Below are positions 5,525-12,879 of a DNA stretch of 13,262 nucleotides, in pieces. A program made the translations under genes and the position numbers. The DNA lies in NCBI GenBank assembly GCA_902768065.1, contig CACXJP010000042.1, positions 1 through 13,262 of the forward strand. The letters run 5' to 3'. Positions within the stretch are counted from its first letter, which is position 1. Each line of letters opens with the position of its first letter. A model generated the notes under the pieces. It made no database searches, was not told the DNA's origin, and saw only the letters and a program-made list of their open reading frames with translations. The DNA is from an uncultured Erysipelotrichaceae bacterium. GTDB taxonomy: Bacteria; Bacillota_I; Bacilli_A; RF39; UBA660.

Positions 5525-5920
5525 ATGAAATTTTCCAATGATTATGAAGATGTTGAAAAAGTTGTTATAAAATTATCGGAAAAAGATTTATTATTTATTT
5601 GTAATGGTACTTTTAGAAGGTCTCCTTATACAAAATATAGACTATGTTTAATAATTGATAATGAAAGTATTGGGTTTATAGAAGTGTATAATTTACCTGA
5701 TGAAGAATATGAATTTATAGTAATCGCAATTAGCCCAAAATATAGAGGTAAAGGATATTCATACATACTATTAGATAAAATGTTTGAAGAATATAATAAT
5801 AGATATCCATATTTATGGAGATGTGATAAAGACAATAATTATTCAATACATTTGGCAAAGAAATATAATTTTGTATTAATGAACGAAACAGAAACAAAAT
5901 ATGAATTCGAAAGGAAGTGA
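5525..5920 (+). CDS. GNAT-family N-acetyltransferase
   Basis: A 131-aa protein. ATG 5525 lies 6 bp after GAGGTG; an in-frame GTG at 5516 is part of that site and unlikely. The acetyl-CoA loop R74-G-K-G77-Y follows strand FIVIAISPKY, and the C-terminal half has the usual NYSIHLAKKYNF. It shares little with the GNAT at 1910-2323 beyond the fold, so the two are separate acquisitions rather than a duplication. The acceptor is unknown. Its stop TGA (5918-5920) lies within the GGAAGTGATCC start of the next element, so the last residues (ERK) are partly encoded by the repeat. Confidence 0.85.
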   Translation: MKFSNDYEDVEKVVIKLSEKDLLFICNGTFRRSPYTKYRLCLIIDNESIGFIEVYNLPDEEYEFIVIAISPKYRGKGYSYILLDKMFEEYNNRYPYLWRCDKDNNYSIHLAKKYNFVLMNETETKYEFERK

Positions 5921-6127
5921 TCCAAATGAATGAAAATAAAACTAATATAAACTGGTTGGCTTGTATTTATGTCGACTATCACTTAAACCTTTATAAAATG
6001 GGAGTTTTTAAGAATTGAGATCTTGCAAGTTTAAATAAAAAAGGAAGAAAAGCAATAAAAAATAGGGTAAAATATACTTATTTTTGGGAGGAATTAGGGT
6101 ACTGGCTTGTAATGTGCCGACACATTT
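5911..6127 (+). repeat. Inter-cassette element copy 7 (type A)
   Basis: It starts with AAGGAAGTGATCCAAATG inside the GNAT 3' end. V1 is 5958-5974, V2 is 6104-6124 (GGCTTGTAATGTGCCG plus ACACA), starts 146 bp apart. The core hairpin at 5982-6012 is weakened by CCT for CCC. GATCTTGCAAGTTT follows. It precedes the methyltransferase pseudogene by a 27-bp link. Confidence 0.85.
5926..6018 (+). CDS. Element leader peptide, type A (30 aa)
   Basis: Starts MNENKTNINWLACIYVD, ends ...KMGVFKN at TGA 6016-6018. It has the same length and stop position as the other type A leaders, although single bases vary. Its ribosome binding site AAGGAAG is weaker than in other copies. Confidence 0.55.
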   Translation: MNENKTNINWLACIYVDYHLNLYKMGVFKN

Positions 6128-6154
6128 TATATCAATAAAAAGAGGTGAATTCTA

Positions 6155-6957
6155 ATGCTTGAATCATATGAAAGTGTAAGTCCAACAGCAATACTTACAT
6201 CATATCCAAGAATAATTACAGATATTCCATATGAAAAAGATATATATGAATGGTTAAATAAAAATTGTAATGAGAAAGTTAAACTAAATAAACTATTAGC
6301 TCCATAATTAGAAGCAAGATATAAACTGGCTAATAAACTTCTAGATAAACAAAATGTAACTCAAATTTTAGAGCTTGCTGCAGGTTATACTTCTAGAGGA
6401 TTAACATATTCAAAAAATGGATATAAGTATGTTGAAATAGATTTAGAAGAAGTTTCTACTAATAAGAAAAAAATAATAAATGAGTTATTTGAAATGAATA
6501 ATAATTTACATATAGTAGATGGAAATGCACTTAATATGGAAGACTATATTAAATGTGAAAAATATTTTGATGATAATAAAGAATTATTAATTATAAATGA
6601 AGGACTGCTTAGATATTTAACATTTGATGAAAAGAAAAAAGTTGGTCAAAATATTTATAGTATGCTTAAAAAATATGGTGGTGCATGGATTACTTGTGAT
6701 GTAACTCCTAAAAAGTTTATTCAAAAGCAAGATGAACAAAATCCAACACTTAATGATAATATAAATAATATTACTTCAAGAAATAATTTAAATGATAGAT
6801 TTGAAGATGAAAATCATATAAGAACTTTTTTTGGAGAAATAGGATTTAATACTAATGAAATCCATAAGTTTATTGAAGTAAAAGATGAATTAAAATCTTT
6901 TGATATACTAGGTATAGATAAAGACTCATGTGATGAATTATTAGATAGTGCATTAGT
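6155..6957 (+). pseudogene. COG3315-like SAM-dependent O-methyltransferase, nonsense-mutated and 3'-truncated
   Basis: ATG 6155 follows AGAGGTG. The frame reads MLESYESVSPTAILTSYPR and meets TAA at 6305-6307 (codon 51, probably GAA in the ancestor), then continues in the same frame. The second part shows class I methyltransferase motifs: ILELAAGYTSRG (SAM-binding motif I) and YVEIDLEEV (motif II acidic residue). It also has NEGLLRYLT, typical of the leucine carboxyl methyltransferase-like COG3315 group. Homology appears to end near 6957 (around ELLDSALV), where the sequence becomes the opposite-strand XRE gene; the frame reads on to 7084 by chance. Two independent lesions make it a pseudogene. 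The junction is accurate to about 10 bp. Confidence 0.75.
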
Positions 6958-7320
6958 TGCAATTAAAGGATTAACTTTAAATGCAGCAATACTAGATACT
7001 ATCCATGTAACTGCAACAAAGTATAATAGTATCCCTATTGCAAGTCCACCAATTCTCTTTTGTTTATTTTCTTTTGTGTCATAAATAATTTCAGATTTAT
7101 CATCTTTATTATTTATAATTTTCTTTTCTCCTGTAATTAATTTTTCTGTTGTAATACCAAATAATTCACATATTGGTAATATTTTATCAAAGTCAGGGGT
7201 ACTTTGATCTGTTTCCCATTTTGATACTGATTGTCTTGTTACATTAAGTTGATCAGCAACCTCTTCCTGTGATAAATGTTTTTCTTTTCTTAGTTTCATT
7301 AATCTTTGACCTAAGCTCAT
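6957..7320 (-). pseudogene. XRE-family regulator with C-terminal membrane segment, 3'-truncated
   Basis: The start is ATG 7320 behind GAGGTGAAAAT; an extended frame from 7368 lacks a binding site. Residues 4-60 form an HTH_3/XRE domain (LGQRLMKLRKEKHLSQEEVA, then NVTRQSVSKWE and PDFDKILPICELFGI). A hydrophobic segment follows at about 92-113 (GLAIGILLYFVAVTWIVSSIAA). Such proteins usually have further membrane or sensor residues. Here, after NPLIA (about residue 121), the frame continues into the reverse complement of the methyltransferase gene, so the native C-terminus was lost at the junction. The DNA-binding half may still be made. The chimeric ORF would end at 6814. Confidence 0.75.
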
Positions 7321-7352
7321 ATTTTCACCTCTTTCGCAATTAACTTTAACAT

Positions 7353-7397
7353 AATTTATCGGTTGCATACTACCAATTCAACACGGAAATTTGTCAA
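7353..7397 (-). promoter_or_regulatory. Candidate promoter region of the XRE regulator
   Basis: On the minus strand TTGAAT (7381-7376) and TAAATT (7358-7353) are 17 bp apart. An upstream consensus TTGACA (7397-7392) lies 19 bp from TAGTAT (7372-7367). GGTTG at 7361-7365 and CAACC at 7395-7399 form an inverted repeat that could be an autoregulatory operator. Which hexamers are used cannot be decided. Confidence 0.4.
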
Positions 7398-7438
7398 CCA
7401 ACGCTAACATTTTATATATTTTTCTATTAAATTATAAC

Positions 7439-7461
7439 AAAAAAAAGAATTTTTAAAATTC
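7439..7461 (-). terminator. Rho-independent terminator of the rdgB operon
   Basis: The near-palindrome GAATTTTTAAAATTC (7447-7461) overlaps the rdgB stop codon. On the minus strand it is followed by eight T residues (7446-7439). The stem is AT-rich and therefore of moderate strength. Confidence 0.65.
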
Positions 7462-8034
7462 TTTTAACATCTTTTCAATAGCTCTGCCTCTATGTGAAAC
7501 ATTATTTTTTTCTTCATCACTTGCTTCACCAAAAGTCTTATTTAATTCATTAGAATAGAATACACAATCATATCCAAATGATTTATCTCCAATTTCTTCT
7601 TCAGTAATATAACCATTAACTCTTCCTTCAAATGATTTTTTTACACCATCTGGATAAAGTACTGCAATTACGCAAACAAAATATGCATCTTTCTTCTTTC
7701 CAATTAATTCTTTTAAAAGCTTATCTCTATTATTTTGATCATTACAATCTTCTCCGGCATATCTTGCACTATAAATTCCAGGTTTTCCATCTAAAGAATC
7801 AACACATAATCCACTATCATCAGCAATTATAGTATAATTAAGACCTTTATCTTTTAAAAACTTACTAACACTATCAGTCTTAATAAAAGCATTCTCAACA
7901 AAACTATTTCCATCTTCAATAATATCTTCATGGAAATCTATATCATTTAAAGATAAAACTTCATAATTAGAAAGTATTTCTCTAAATTCTTTTAACTTAT
8001 GTTTATTATTAGTAGCTAAAACAATTTTTTCCAT
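7453..8034 (-). CDS. rdgB: XTP/dITP diphosphatase (non-canonical purine NTP pyrophosphatase, Ham1/RdgB)
   Basis: A 193-aa protein starting at 8034 behind AGGAG. Family motifs: ATNNKHK at 7-13 (substrate and phosphate contact), ADDSGLCVD at 71-79 (metal binding and catalysis), SARYAG at 89-94, FGYD at 153-156 and SHRGRA at 180-185. The family hydrolyses dITP and XTP to monophosphates and PPi, keeping deaminated purines out of nucleic acids. FGYDCVF has Cys where Pro is usual (FGYDPVF), probably a neutral change. Full length. It is the last gene of a three-gene operon, 20 bp after the LOG gene. Confidence 0.95.
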   Translation of the reverse strand: MEKIVLATNNKHKLKEFREILSNYEVLSLNDIDFHEDIIEDGNSFVENAFIKTDSVSKFLKDKGLNYTIIADDSGLCVDSLDGKPGIYSARYAGEDCNDQNNRDKLLKELIGKKKDAYFVCVIAVLYPDGVKKSFEGRVNGYITEEEIGDKSFGYDCVFYSNELNKTFGEASDEEKNNVSHRGRAIEKMLKEF

Positions 8035-8054
8035 ATTATTCTCCTATTAATTAT

Positions 8055-8630
8055 TTATTTTTTCTTTACATTTAAATCTTGAAATTGTCTTCCAACAAAA
8101 TTAATTAATTCATCCTTATCATTAAATATATTTAAATATTCATAAATACTATCATCATTAAAACCTTTATCAATATATTCTTTAATTTGTGAAAGCAATT
8201 GATTATAATGACCATCTTTATTATAAACAACTATAGTTTTAGGAGTTTTATTATCCCAAGAATCAGTACGTGCTTGTTCTAAAAAAGCAAACGCCTCAGC
8301 TATAGAACCAGTACCTCCCGGCATCATTATTAAAATATCACTTTCATCATAAATTCTTTTAGTTCTTTCAAATGTATCAGTAGAATACTCAAAATCTACA
8401 TAATCAAATTCTTTTGGATTTTCTCCATATACTTTTAAAGTCTTTAAATAAATTTTTCTATTATTATCTTTAAAGCTTTTTAATACTTCTCCTGGCATTC
8501 CTTCATTCATTGCAACACCAATTATTAAATCATATCCTAATTTAGCAATACCATCACTTATATATTTTGCATCATCTAAATAAAACTTATCAATTTTAGT
8601 TCTAGATGAAACTGAAAAAAAAGTTTTCAT
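8055..8630 (-). CDS. LOG-family (lysine decarboxylase-like) nucleotide-binding protein
   Basis: A 191-aa protein starting at 8630 behind GGAGGAGATTTT. It has a Rossmann-like fold. The diagnostic motif is MPGGTGSIAEAF at 103-114, matching the PGGxGTxxE motif of LOG proteins (E112 catalytic), and ERTKRIYDESD at 88-98 provides the basic residues usually found before it. LOG enzymes are phosphoribohydrolases that release cytokinin-like bases or split nucleoside 5'-monophosphates such as AMP. The SIAE variant instead of the usual GTxxE is a small departure. It lies 29 bp after the phosphoesterase and 20 bp before rdgB, consistent with a nucleotide-salvage theme. Confidence 0.82.
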   Translation of the reverse strand: MKTFFSVSSRTKIDKFYLDDAKYISDGIAKLGYDLIIGVAMNEGMPGEVLKSFKDNNRKIYLKTLKVYGENPKEFDYVDFEYSTDTFERTKRIYDESDILIMMPGGTGSIAEAFAFLEQARTDSWDNKTPKTIVVYNKDGHYNQLLSQIKEYIDKGFNDDSIYEYLNIFNDKDELINFVGRQFQDLNVKKK

Positions 8631-8659
8631 AAAATCTCCTCCATAATTTATATTTTACA

Positions 8660-9805
8660 TCATTTTGAAGAAATACGAAATTCTTTTCTTAAAACAGGAT
8701 TTTTTTCCTTAAATTTATATTCATAAGACTCTCCTTCATAAATATAACCATTATTATTACGTAACTCAGTAATAATCATTTTTAAAAGAGAATCATCCCT
8801 ATTAATTAAATCAATATTAAAACCAACAACTCCATCAATATTAAGAGAAGATGTAGAAGGAACAGTAATAAAACACTTATCTCTACCATTCCTATCGGAA
8901 TCAATAAATAATAATCCGTTATGTAAATGACCACATATACATACTGAATAATCATTACCTAAATCTTTAATATCTTTATCTATTTCATCAATATGATGTA
9001 ATATTTTTTTTCTTTCAATTGGATTAATATATAATCTATGCCCAAATCTAAATTCTTTATCAGAAAACTTAATACCTAAATTCTCATGACTATAGAAAAT
9101 AAATGAATTCTTATCTCTACTTAAAGATCTTAAATCACGATATGTTGGTCCACTAATTTTTAATAAACAGTTAACGCCATCACTACCATTAATTAATTCA
9201 TCATGATTACCACAAAGAGAATATGTTTTAATATCTGGAATATCAGGATAATTATCTAAAAATATCTTAATTTGTTCATCAAATTTATTTATTCTATCTT
9301 CTCCTAATACATTTGGCTTTAAACCATCAAAAAGATCCCCTAAATGAAAAACATGTTTAATATTATTTTTAACACAATAATCATAAACTCCATTAATAAT
9401 ATCAAAACTTTGTACTTCAAAATTACCAATATGTGTATCAGCAATTAAAACAAATCTTTTATCAGAAGAACCACAATCATCATAAAAATCACAAAATCCT
9501 CTTGCATATCTAGTATCTTGATATCTTTCACTTAATTTTTCGAAATACTCTGTCCCACTATAACAATCATGTCTAGCGATACTACTAAACTCACATAATA
9601 AAATATTTAAACATATTTTTATTTGTTCCAAAGTATATGGAACATTCTTTTTATCTAAATATTTCATAATATCATCAATTGTTACCATTTCAAAATCTTT
9701 AGTATGATATTGAAAGAAACTATCAACTTCCCCAAACAATTGACGAATATCTCTTTTATATACTTCATCCATTGCTTTAGAAAAGTCGCTAAAATATCGT
9801 CTCAT
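8660..9805 (-). CDS. Calcineurin-like metallophosphoesterase
   Basis: A 381-aa protein. I take ATG 9805, behind GAGGAG. The upstream ATG at 9826 directly abuts a perfect -10 hexamer, so it would precede the transcript start. The dimetal motifs are complete: D123-T-H125 (ADTHIGN), G156-D157 (HLGDLFDG), G199-N200-H201-D202 (CGNHDE) and G292-H293-L-H295 (CGHLHNG). About 115 N-terminal residues precede the catalytic domain and match nothing I recognise; they are helical, with no signal peptide. The substrate is unknown: phosphodiesters, nucleotides or nucleic acids are all possible. It is the first gene of the operon with the LOG protein and RdgB. Confidence 0.88.
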   Translation of the reverse strand: MRRYFSDFSKAMDEVYKRDIRQLFGEVDSFFQYHTKDFEMVTIDDIMKYLDKKNVPYTLEQIKICLNILLCEFSSIARHDCYSGTEYFEKLSERYQDTRYARGFCDFYDDCGSSDKRFVLIADTHIGNFEVQSFDIINGVYDYCVKNNIKHVFHLGDLFDGLKPNVLGEDRINKFDEQIKIFLDNYPDIPDIKTYSLCGNHDELINGSDGVNCLLKISGPTYRDLRSLSRDKNSFIFYSHENLGIKFSDKEFRFGHRLYINPIERKKILHHIDEIDKDIKDLGNDYSVCICGHLHNGLLFIDSDRNGRDKCFITVPSTSSLNIDGVVGFNIDLINRDDSLLKMIITELRNNNGYIYEGESYEYKFKEKNPVLRKEFRISSK

Positions 9806-9826
9806 AATACTCCTCACTTGGGGCAT

Positions 9827-9855
9827 ATTATACTATTTTTTTTCAAATAAGTAAA
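9827..9855 (-). promoter_or_regulatory. Promoter of the phosphoesterase-LOG-rdgB operon
   Basis: Reading the minus strand, TTTACT (9855-9850) is 17 bp from a perfect TATAAT (9832-9827). Transcription would start near 9820, giving a 5' leader of about 15 nt with the GAGGAG site. This placement decides the start codon of the phosphoesterase. Confidence 0.7.
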
Positions 9856-10577
9856 GTTTATCTTTACTCTTATTAAATAAATAATCCATAAATTTATCTA
9901 AATCATCAATTTTACCAGTAGAATTTCGATATTTAGTATTATTTCAACTAATATACTTAATGCATCATCATGTCCATCACTACTTAGTAATAAAGTAATT
10001 CTTTCAGGAGAAATATCATGTTTAAAATTAATAAAATGTGTAGACATATTCCATCTATCCATTTTTGCAGTTGTAAAATCAGAATTAACTCCATAGTACC
10101 ACATCAAATCTTTATCATCATCAGTTAAACTATCATGATCTAATAATTCTCTTTTTTGAAAATTTTCTTTTGAATCACAGTAATCACTAGTATAAGGATC
10201 ATTTCCACTAATTAAATCCAATTTTAAATATACTGCATTCTTAAGCATATCAATTACATCATCATACTCTTGCTCCATTAATTTATCATCAACACTAAAT
10301 CTCCCACTACGTAAGCCATTTCTTTTTTGCATGAATATCATAATTTCCTCTTATCCATATATCAAAAAGTTCAAGTACTCCACCAAAACCTTTAGAAAAA
10401 TATGTACAAGGATAATTCTCATCACCAGAATAAGTATTGGGTCTTTGTCTCGGTTCATTAGAAATACCTACCTTAGGTATACCCCGGTCCTTTTTCATTA
10501 TCAATCATATGAGCTTTATTTGAAAAATGAAAAAATGAATTTTCCTCATCAACTTCAGATAAAAACATAACTTTCAT
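9833..10577 (-). pseudogene. Unrecognised gene broken by three frameshifts
   Basis: The pieces read in order in three frames. From ATG 10577: MKVMFLSEVDEENSFFHFSN, ending at TAA 10475-10473. From about 10500: PKVGISNEPRQRPNTYSGDE through GFGGVLELFDIWIRG. From 10341 onward: RNGLRSGRFSVDDKL through SSDGHDDALSILVEII. From about 9940: KYRNSTGKIDDLDKF to TAG 9835-9833. Together they give about 245 residues. The breaks are near a GGACCGGGG tract (10476-10500), in a six-base homopolymer (10323-10328), and near 9926-9945. The product is acidic, soluble and not one I recognise. Homopolymer breaks could be assembly errors, in which case the gene may be intact. A weak AGGTAG precedes the start. Confidence 0.65.
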
Positions 10578-10657
10578 AATATCTACCTATTTTCATATAT
10601 ACATCAGATTTATATTATAAATAATCCCAGTATCTTTTTCTTTCTTTCATATATTTT

Positions 10658-11056
10658 TTATATTTTTAATGCCATTGTAATTGTTGCGACAAAACTAAGT
10701 CCTGTAGTTACTGCATCTAATAACGGTAAGGCATCATTTGTATTAATTAACCAAATATAAATACCAAATGAAAAAAATAAAAATGTAATAAACATTAAAA
10801 CTTTCTCTTTTACTGTTGAATATATAATTTCGTTATTATATTTGGAAAGTTTAATTGAATACCAACTAAACAATCCAAATATACCTATAATTATATATAA
10901 AGAGTTTTCAAATACATCTCCATATAATCTAACAACAAAAGAGTAAATTGTTAAAGTACCTACATTTAATAAATAAAATATTCAATTTTCTTTTTTATTA
11001 AACATAATTAATATACTCTGTATAAGACCAAATACAGTAGTTATAATCTCTAACAT
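10658..11056 (-). pseudogene. pnuC: PnuC-like nicotinamide riboside transporter, nonsense-mutated and C-terminally truncated
   Basis: It starts at 11056 behind AAGGAGAAAATT. The frame reads MLEIITTVFGLIQSIL..NKKEN, then TGA (10984-10982) where PnuC proteins have Trp (KKENW), then continues in frame to TAA at 10660-10658. The remainder has membrane helices and the family-like LPLLDAVTTGLSFVATITMA. It ends after about 132 codons, while PnuC is usually near 190-220 residues, so the last helices are missing. The family imports nicotinamide riboside for NAD synthesis. It follows the phospholipase-like gene by 10 bp, probably one transcript. The TGG-to-TGA change plus truncation indicates decay. 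Confidence 0.7.
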
Positions 11057-11066
11057 AATTTTCTCC

Positions 11067-11849
11067 TTATCTTACAAGTTTACGAACTAATTCAGGATTT
11101 TCATCCTCAAATTTTGTTGAAACATCATTAATAAAACTTACTACTTTATCTTGATCAAAAACATTTAAAAAAGTATTATTTGCTGCCTTTGATTCAGCAA
11201 TATATCCATTTGTTTCGCGGAATACTGCTTCAATATTTGCATAATCAACTTCCTCAATACCTGGATTAATAAAGAAAGGTAACACTTTACGTAACTCAGT
11301 TTCGTCAAAAGTAACACCATATTTTTCTAATAAGATTTTATTCATTTTAGTATAATCATCATAAATACCAGCATGAGACCAGAAAACATCAGGAGTTAAA
11401 ATTTTTTCATTTTTTAATATTTTGTAAGTTCTTGTATCAGCACTTAAATCAGTAGTATTACCAAATTCATCTAAACAACTAAATGTTTCATCAAAAACAG
11501 TACTAAAGAAATAATTATCAACAAATAAATGATAATAATAGCCAAGTACAGTAGGATCATCTATTAAGTCTCCATACTTAGCCATAAAATCTTCTAAGTA
11601 ACATAATTGAACATTCTTATTGAAATCCTCTTTTCTACGAAAATGAGTAGCATTCTTTTCTTGTTGAATTTGTTTATAGAACTTATCTCTTATAGCTTTT
11701 AACTTATCAGGATTAGTTTCGTTACCTAATGTTTTAATAGAATCAGGTATAAGATTACCTAATAAAAATAATCCTTTTTGTTTATCAGAAATCTTATATT
11801 TATCTAATAAAATATTTCCTGCTATATGGTGTATTACATATGATGGCAT
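11067..11849 (-). CDS. Zinc-dependent phospholipase C-like protein
   Basis: A 260-aa protein starting at 11849 behind a strong AGGAGGTGGAACT. The pattern resembles the zinc-dependent phospholipase C family (PF00882-like): HHIAG at 7-11, GNLIPDS at 31-37, THFRR at 67-71, and YYHLFVDNYF at 104-113. This gives H8, D36, H68, H106 and D110 as likely metal ligands. There is no signal peptide, so it is probably cytoplasmic, unlike secreted phospholipase C toxins; substrates of these bacterial members are generally unproven. It is divergent from lysR with overlapping promoters, so it may be a LysR target. pnuC follows it. Confidence 0.75.
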   Translation of the reverse strand: MPSYVIHHIAGNILLDKYKISDKQKGLFLLGNLIPDSIKTLGNETNPDKLKAIRDKFYKQIQQEKNATHFRRKEDFNKNVQLCYLEDFMAKYGDLIDDPTVLGYYYHLFVDNYFFSTVFDETFSCLDEFGNTTDLSADTRTYKILKNEKILTPDVFWSHAGIYDDYTKMNKILLEKYGVTFDETELRKVLPFFINPGIEEVDYANIEAVFRETNGYIAESKAANNTFLNVFDQDKVVSFINDVSTKFEDENPELVRKLVR

Positions 11850-11868
11850 AGTTCCACCTCCTTTCGAC

Positions 11869-11901
11869 TTGTATTATATTCAGAAACGATGTATAATAAA
11901 A
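11869..11901. promoter_or_regulatory. Overlapping divergent promoters for lysR and the phospholipase-like gene
   Basis: On the plus strand TTGTAT (11869-11874) is 17 bp from TATAAT (11892-11897), toward lysR. On the minus strand TATAAT (11878-11873) has a weak TTTTAT (11901-11896) 17 bp upstream, toward the phospholipase-like gene. The two promoters overlap over some 30 bp, so RNA polymerase could bind only one at a time. Confidence 0.7.
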
Positions 11902-11918
11902 ATACTTTTTTTGAATGC

Positions 11919-11943
11919 TATCTATTCTCTAGAGGAATAGATA
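11919..11943. promoter_or_regulatory. 25-bp palindrome, candidate LysR operator
   Basis: TATCTATTC on the left and GAATAGATA on the right flank a short TCTAGAG centre, a near-perfect inverted repeat. It lies about 20-45 bp after the lysR -10 and just before its ribosome binding site. That position suits autorepression or an RNA hairpin that covers initiation. It has no T run, so it is not a terminator. Confidence 0.6.
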
Positions 11944-11961
11944 ACAAAAGGGGGGAAAATT

Positions 11962-12846
11962 ATGAATATAAATCTAGAATTATATAAAATATTTTATAAT
12001 GTTGCAAAAAACAAAAATATATCAAAAACAGCTAATGAATTATTAATAAGTCAACCTAGTATTTCCAAAGCAATAAAAAACTTAGAAGAACAAATTGGAT
12101 GTCAACTATTTATAAGATCAAAATATGGAGTAGTTTTAACCGAAGAAGGAAAAATATTCTATGATCAAATAAAAACTGCCATGGAAATAATTGATAATGC
12201 AGAATTAAAATTAAAAGAAATAATTAATATTGAAGCAGGTGTTTTAAACATAGGAGTATCACACACTCTTACTCAAAAATTCTTAATGCCATATATAAAA
12301 ATATTTCATGAGAAATATCCAAAAATTAAATTAAATATTATAACTGGACCAACACAAACCCTTTTTGCAAAAACAAGAAATGGTCTTATAGATTTTATAA
12401 TATTAAATCTACCTTATGTAATTCCTCAAGACTTTAAAATAGAGAAACTAAAGGAAATACAAGATATATTTGTCGCAACTAATAATTTTAAAGAATTAAA
12501 AAATAAAACTTTAAAATTAGAAGAATTAAATAACTATCCACTAGTTTTAATATCTAAAGGTTCAAATACTAGATATTTCTTAGATAATTTTACTGGAGAA
12601 AACAATATTATATTAAATCCAGAAATGGAACTTGCAAGTTATTCTCTTGTTGATGAATTTACAAAAATGGGATTAGGAATTGGATATCTAACAAAAGAGT
12701 TTATTGAAGAAGAATTAAAAAATAATGAATTATTCGAAATAAAAACACAACCATCTATTCCAAAAAGACAAATAGGTATTATTTATTGTGAAAATAAAGT
12801 ATTAAGTAAAAGTGCTAACAAATTTGTTGAATTACTAAAAAGTTAA
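11962..12846 (+). CDS. LysR-family transcriptional regulator
   Basis: A 294-aa protein, typical LysR length, starting at ATG 11962 behind GGGGGG. The N-terminal winged helix-turn-helix covers residues about 5-62 (YKIFYNVAKNKNISKTANEL, then SQPSISKAIKNLEEQIGCQLF, then LTEEGKIFY), followed by a linker helix and a two-lobed effector domain from about 92 (VLNIGVSHTLTQKFLMPYIK). LysR proteins are tetramers that respond to a small ligand and often control a divergent neighbour, here the zinc-phospholipase-like gene and pnuC. The ligand is not predictable. Codon use is as AT-rich as its neighbours. Confidence 0.93.
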   Translation: MNINLELYKIFYNVAKNKNISKTANELLISQPSISKAIKNLEEQIGCQLFIRSKYGVVLTEEGKIFYDQIKTAMEIIDNAELKLKEIINIEAGVLNIGVSHTLTQKFLMPYIKIFHEKYPKIKLNIITGPTQTLFAKTRNGLIDFIILNLPYVIPQDFKIEKLKEIQDIFVATNNFKELKNKTLKLEELNNYPLVLISKGSNTRYFLDNFTGENNIILNPEMELASYSLVDEFTKMGLGIGYLTKEFIEEELKNNELFEIKTQPSIPKRQIGIIYCENKVLSKSANKFVELLKS

Positions 12847-12864
12847 TACAACAAATAAATTTCA

Positions 12865-12873
12865 TGTTATATT
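12865..12873 (+). promoter_or_regulatory. Candidate extended -10 promoter for the third cassette module
   Basis: TGTTATATT gives TGn plus TATATT just after the lysR stop codon and 18 bp before the leader ATG. It resembles the promoters at 33-41 and 5266-5274, but no terminator stem precedes it. No convincing -35 is present. Confidence 0.45.
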
Positions 12874-12879
12874 ATTATT

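Noticed and set aside
5626..5835. Minus-strand ORF of 69 aa
   Set aside because: Shadow of the second GNAT gene with no initiation signal.
64..6127. CRISPR array
   Set aside because: The repeats are about 215 bp, contain ORFs, and are separated by whole genes rather than short spacers; no cas gene is present.
7632..7832. Plus-strand ORF of 66 aa
   Set aside because: Shadow of rdgB, with composition typical of an antisense frame.
9806..9826. Upstream ATG start of the phosphoesterase (MPQVRSI...)
   Set aside because: It directly abuts the -10 hexamer, so it would precede the transcript start; the ATG at 9805 has GAGGAG before it.
10331..10570. Plus-strand ORF of 79 aa
   Set aside because: Lies opposite the frameshifted gene whose minus-strand pieces form a coherent protein; no ribosome binding site.
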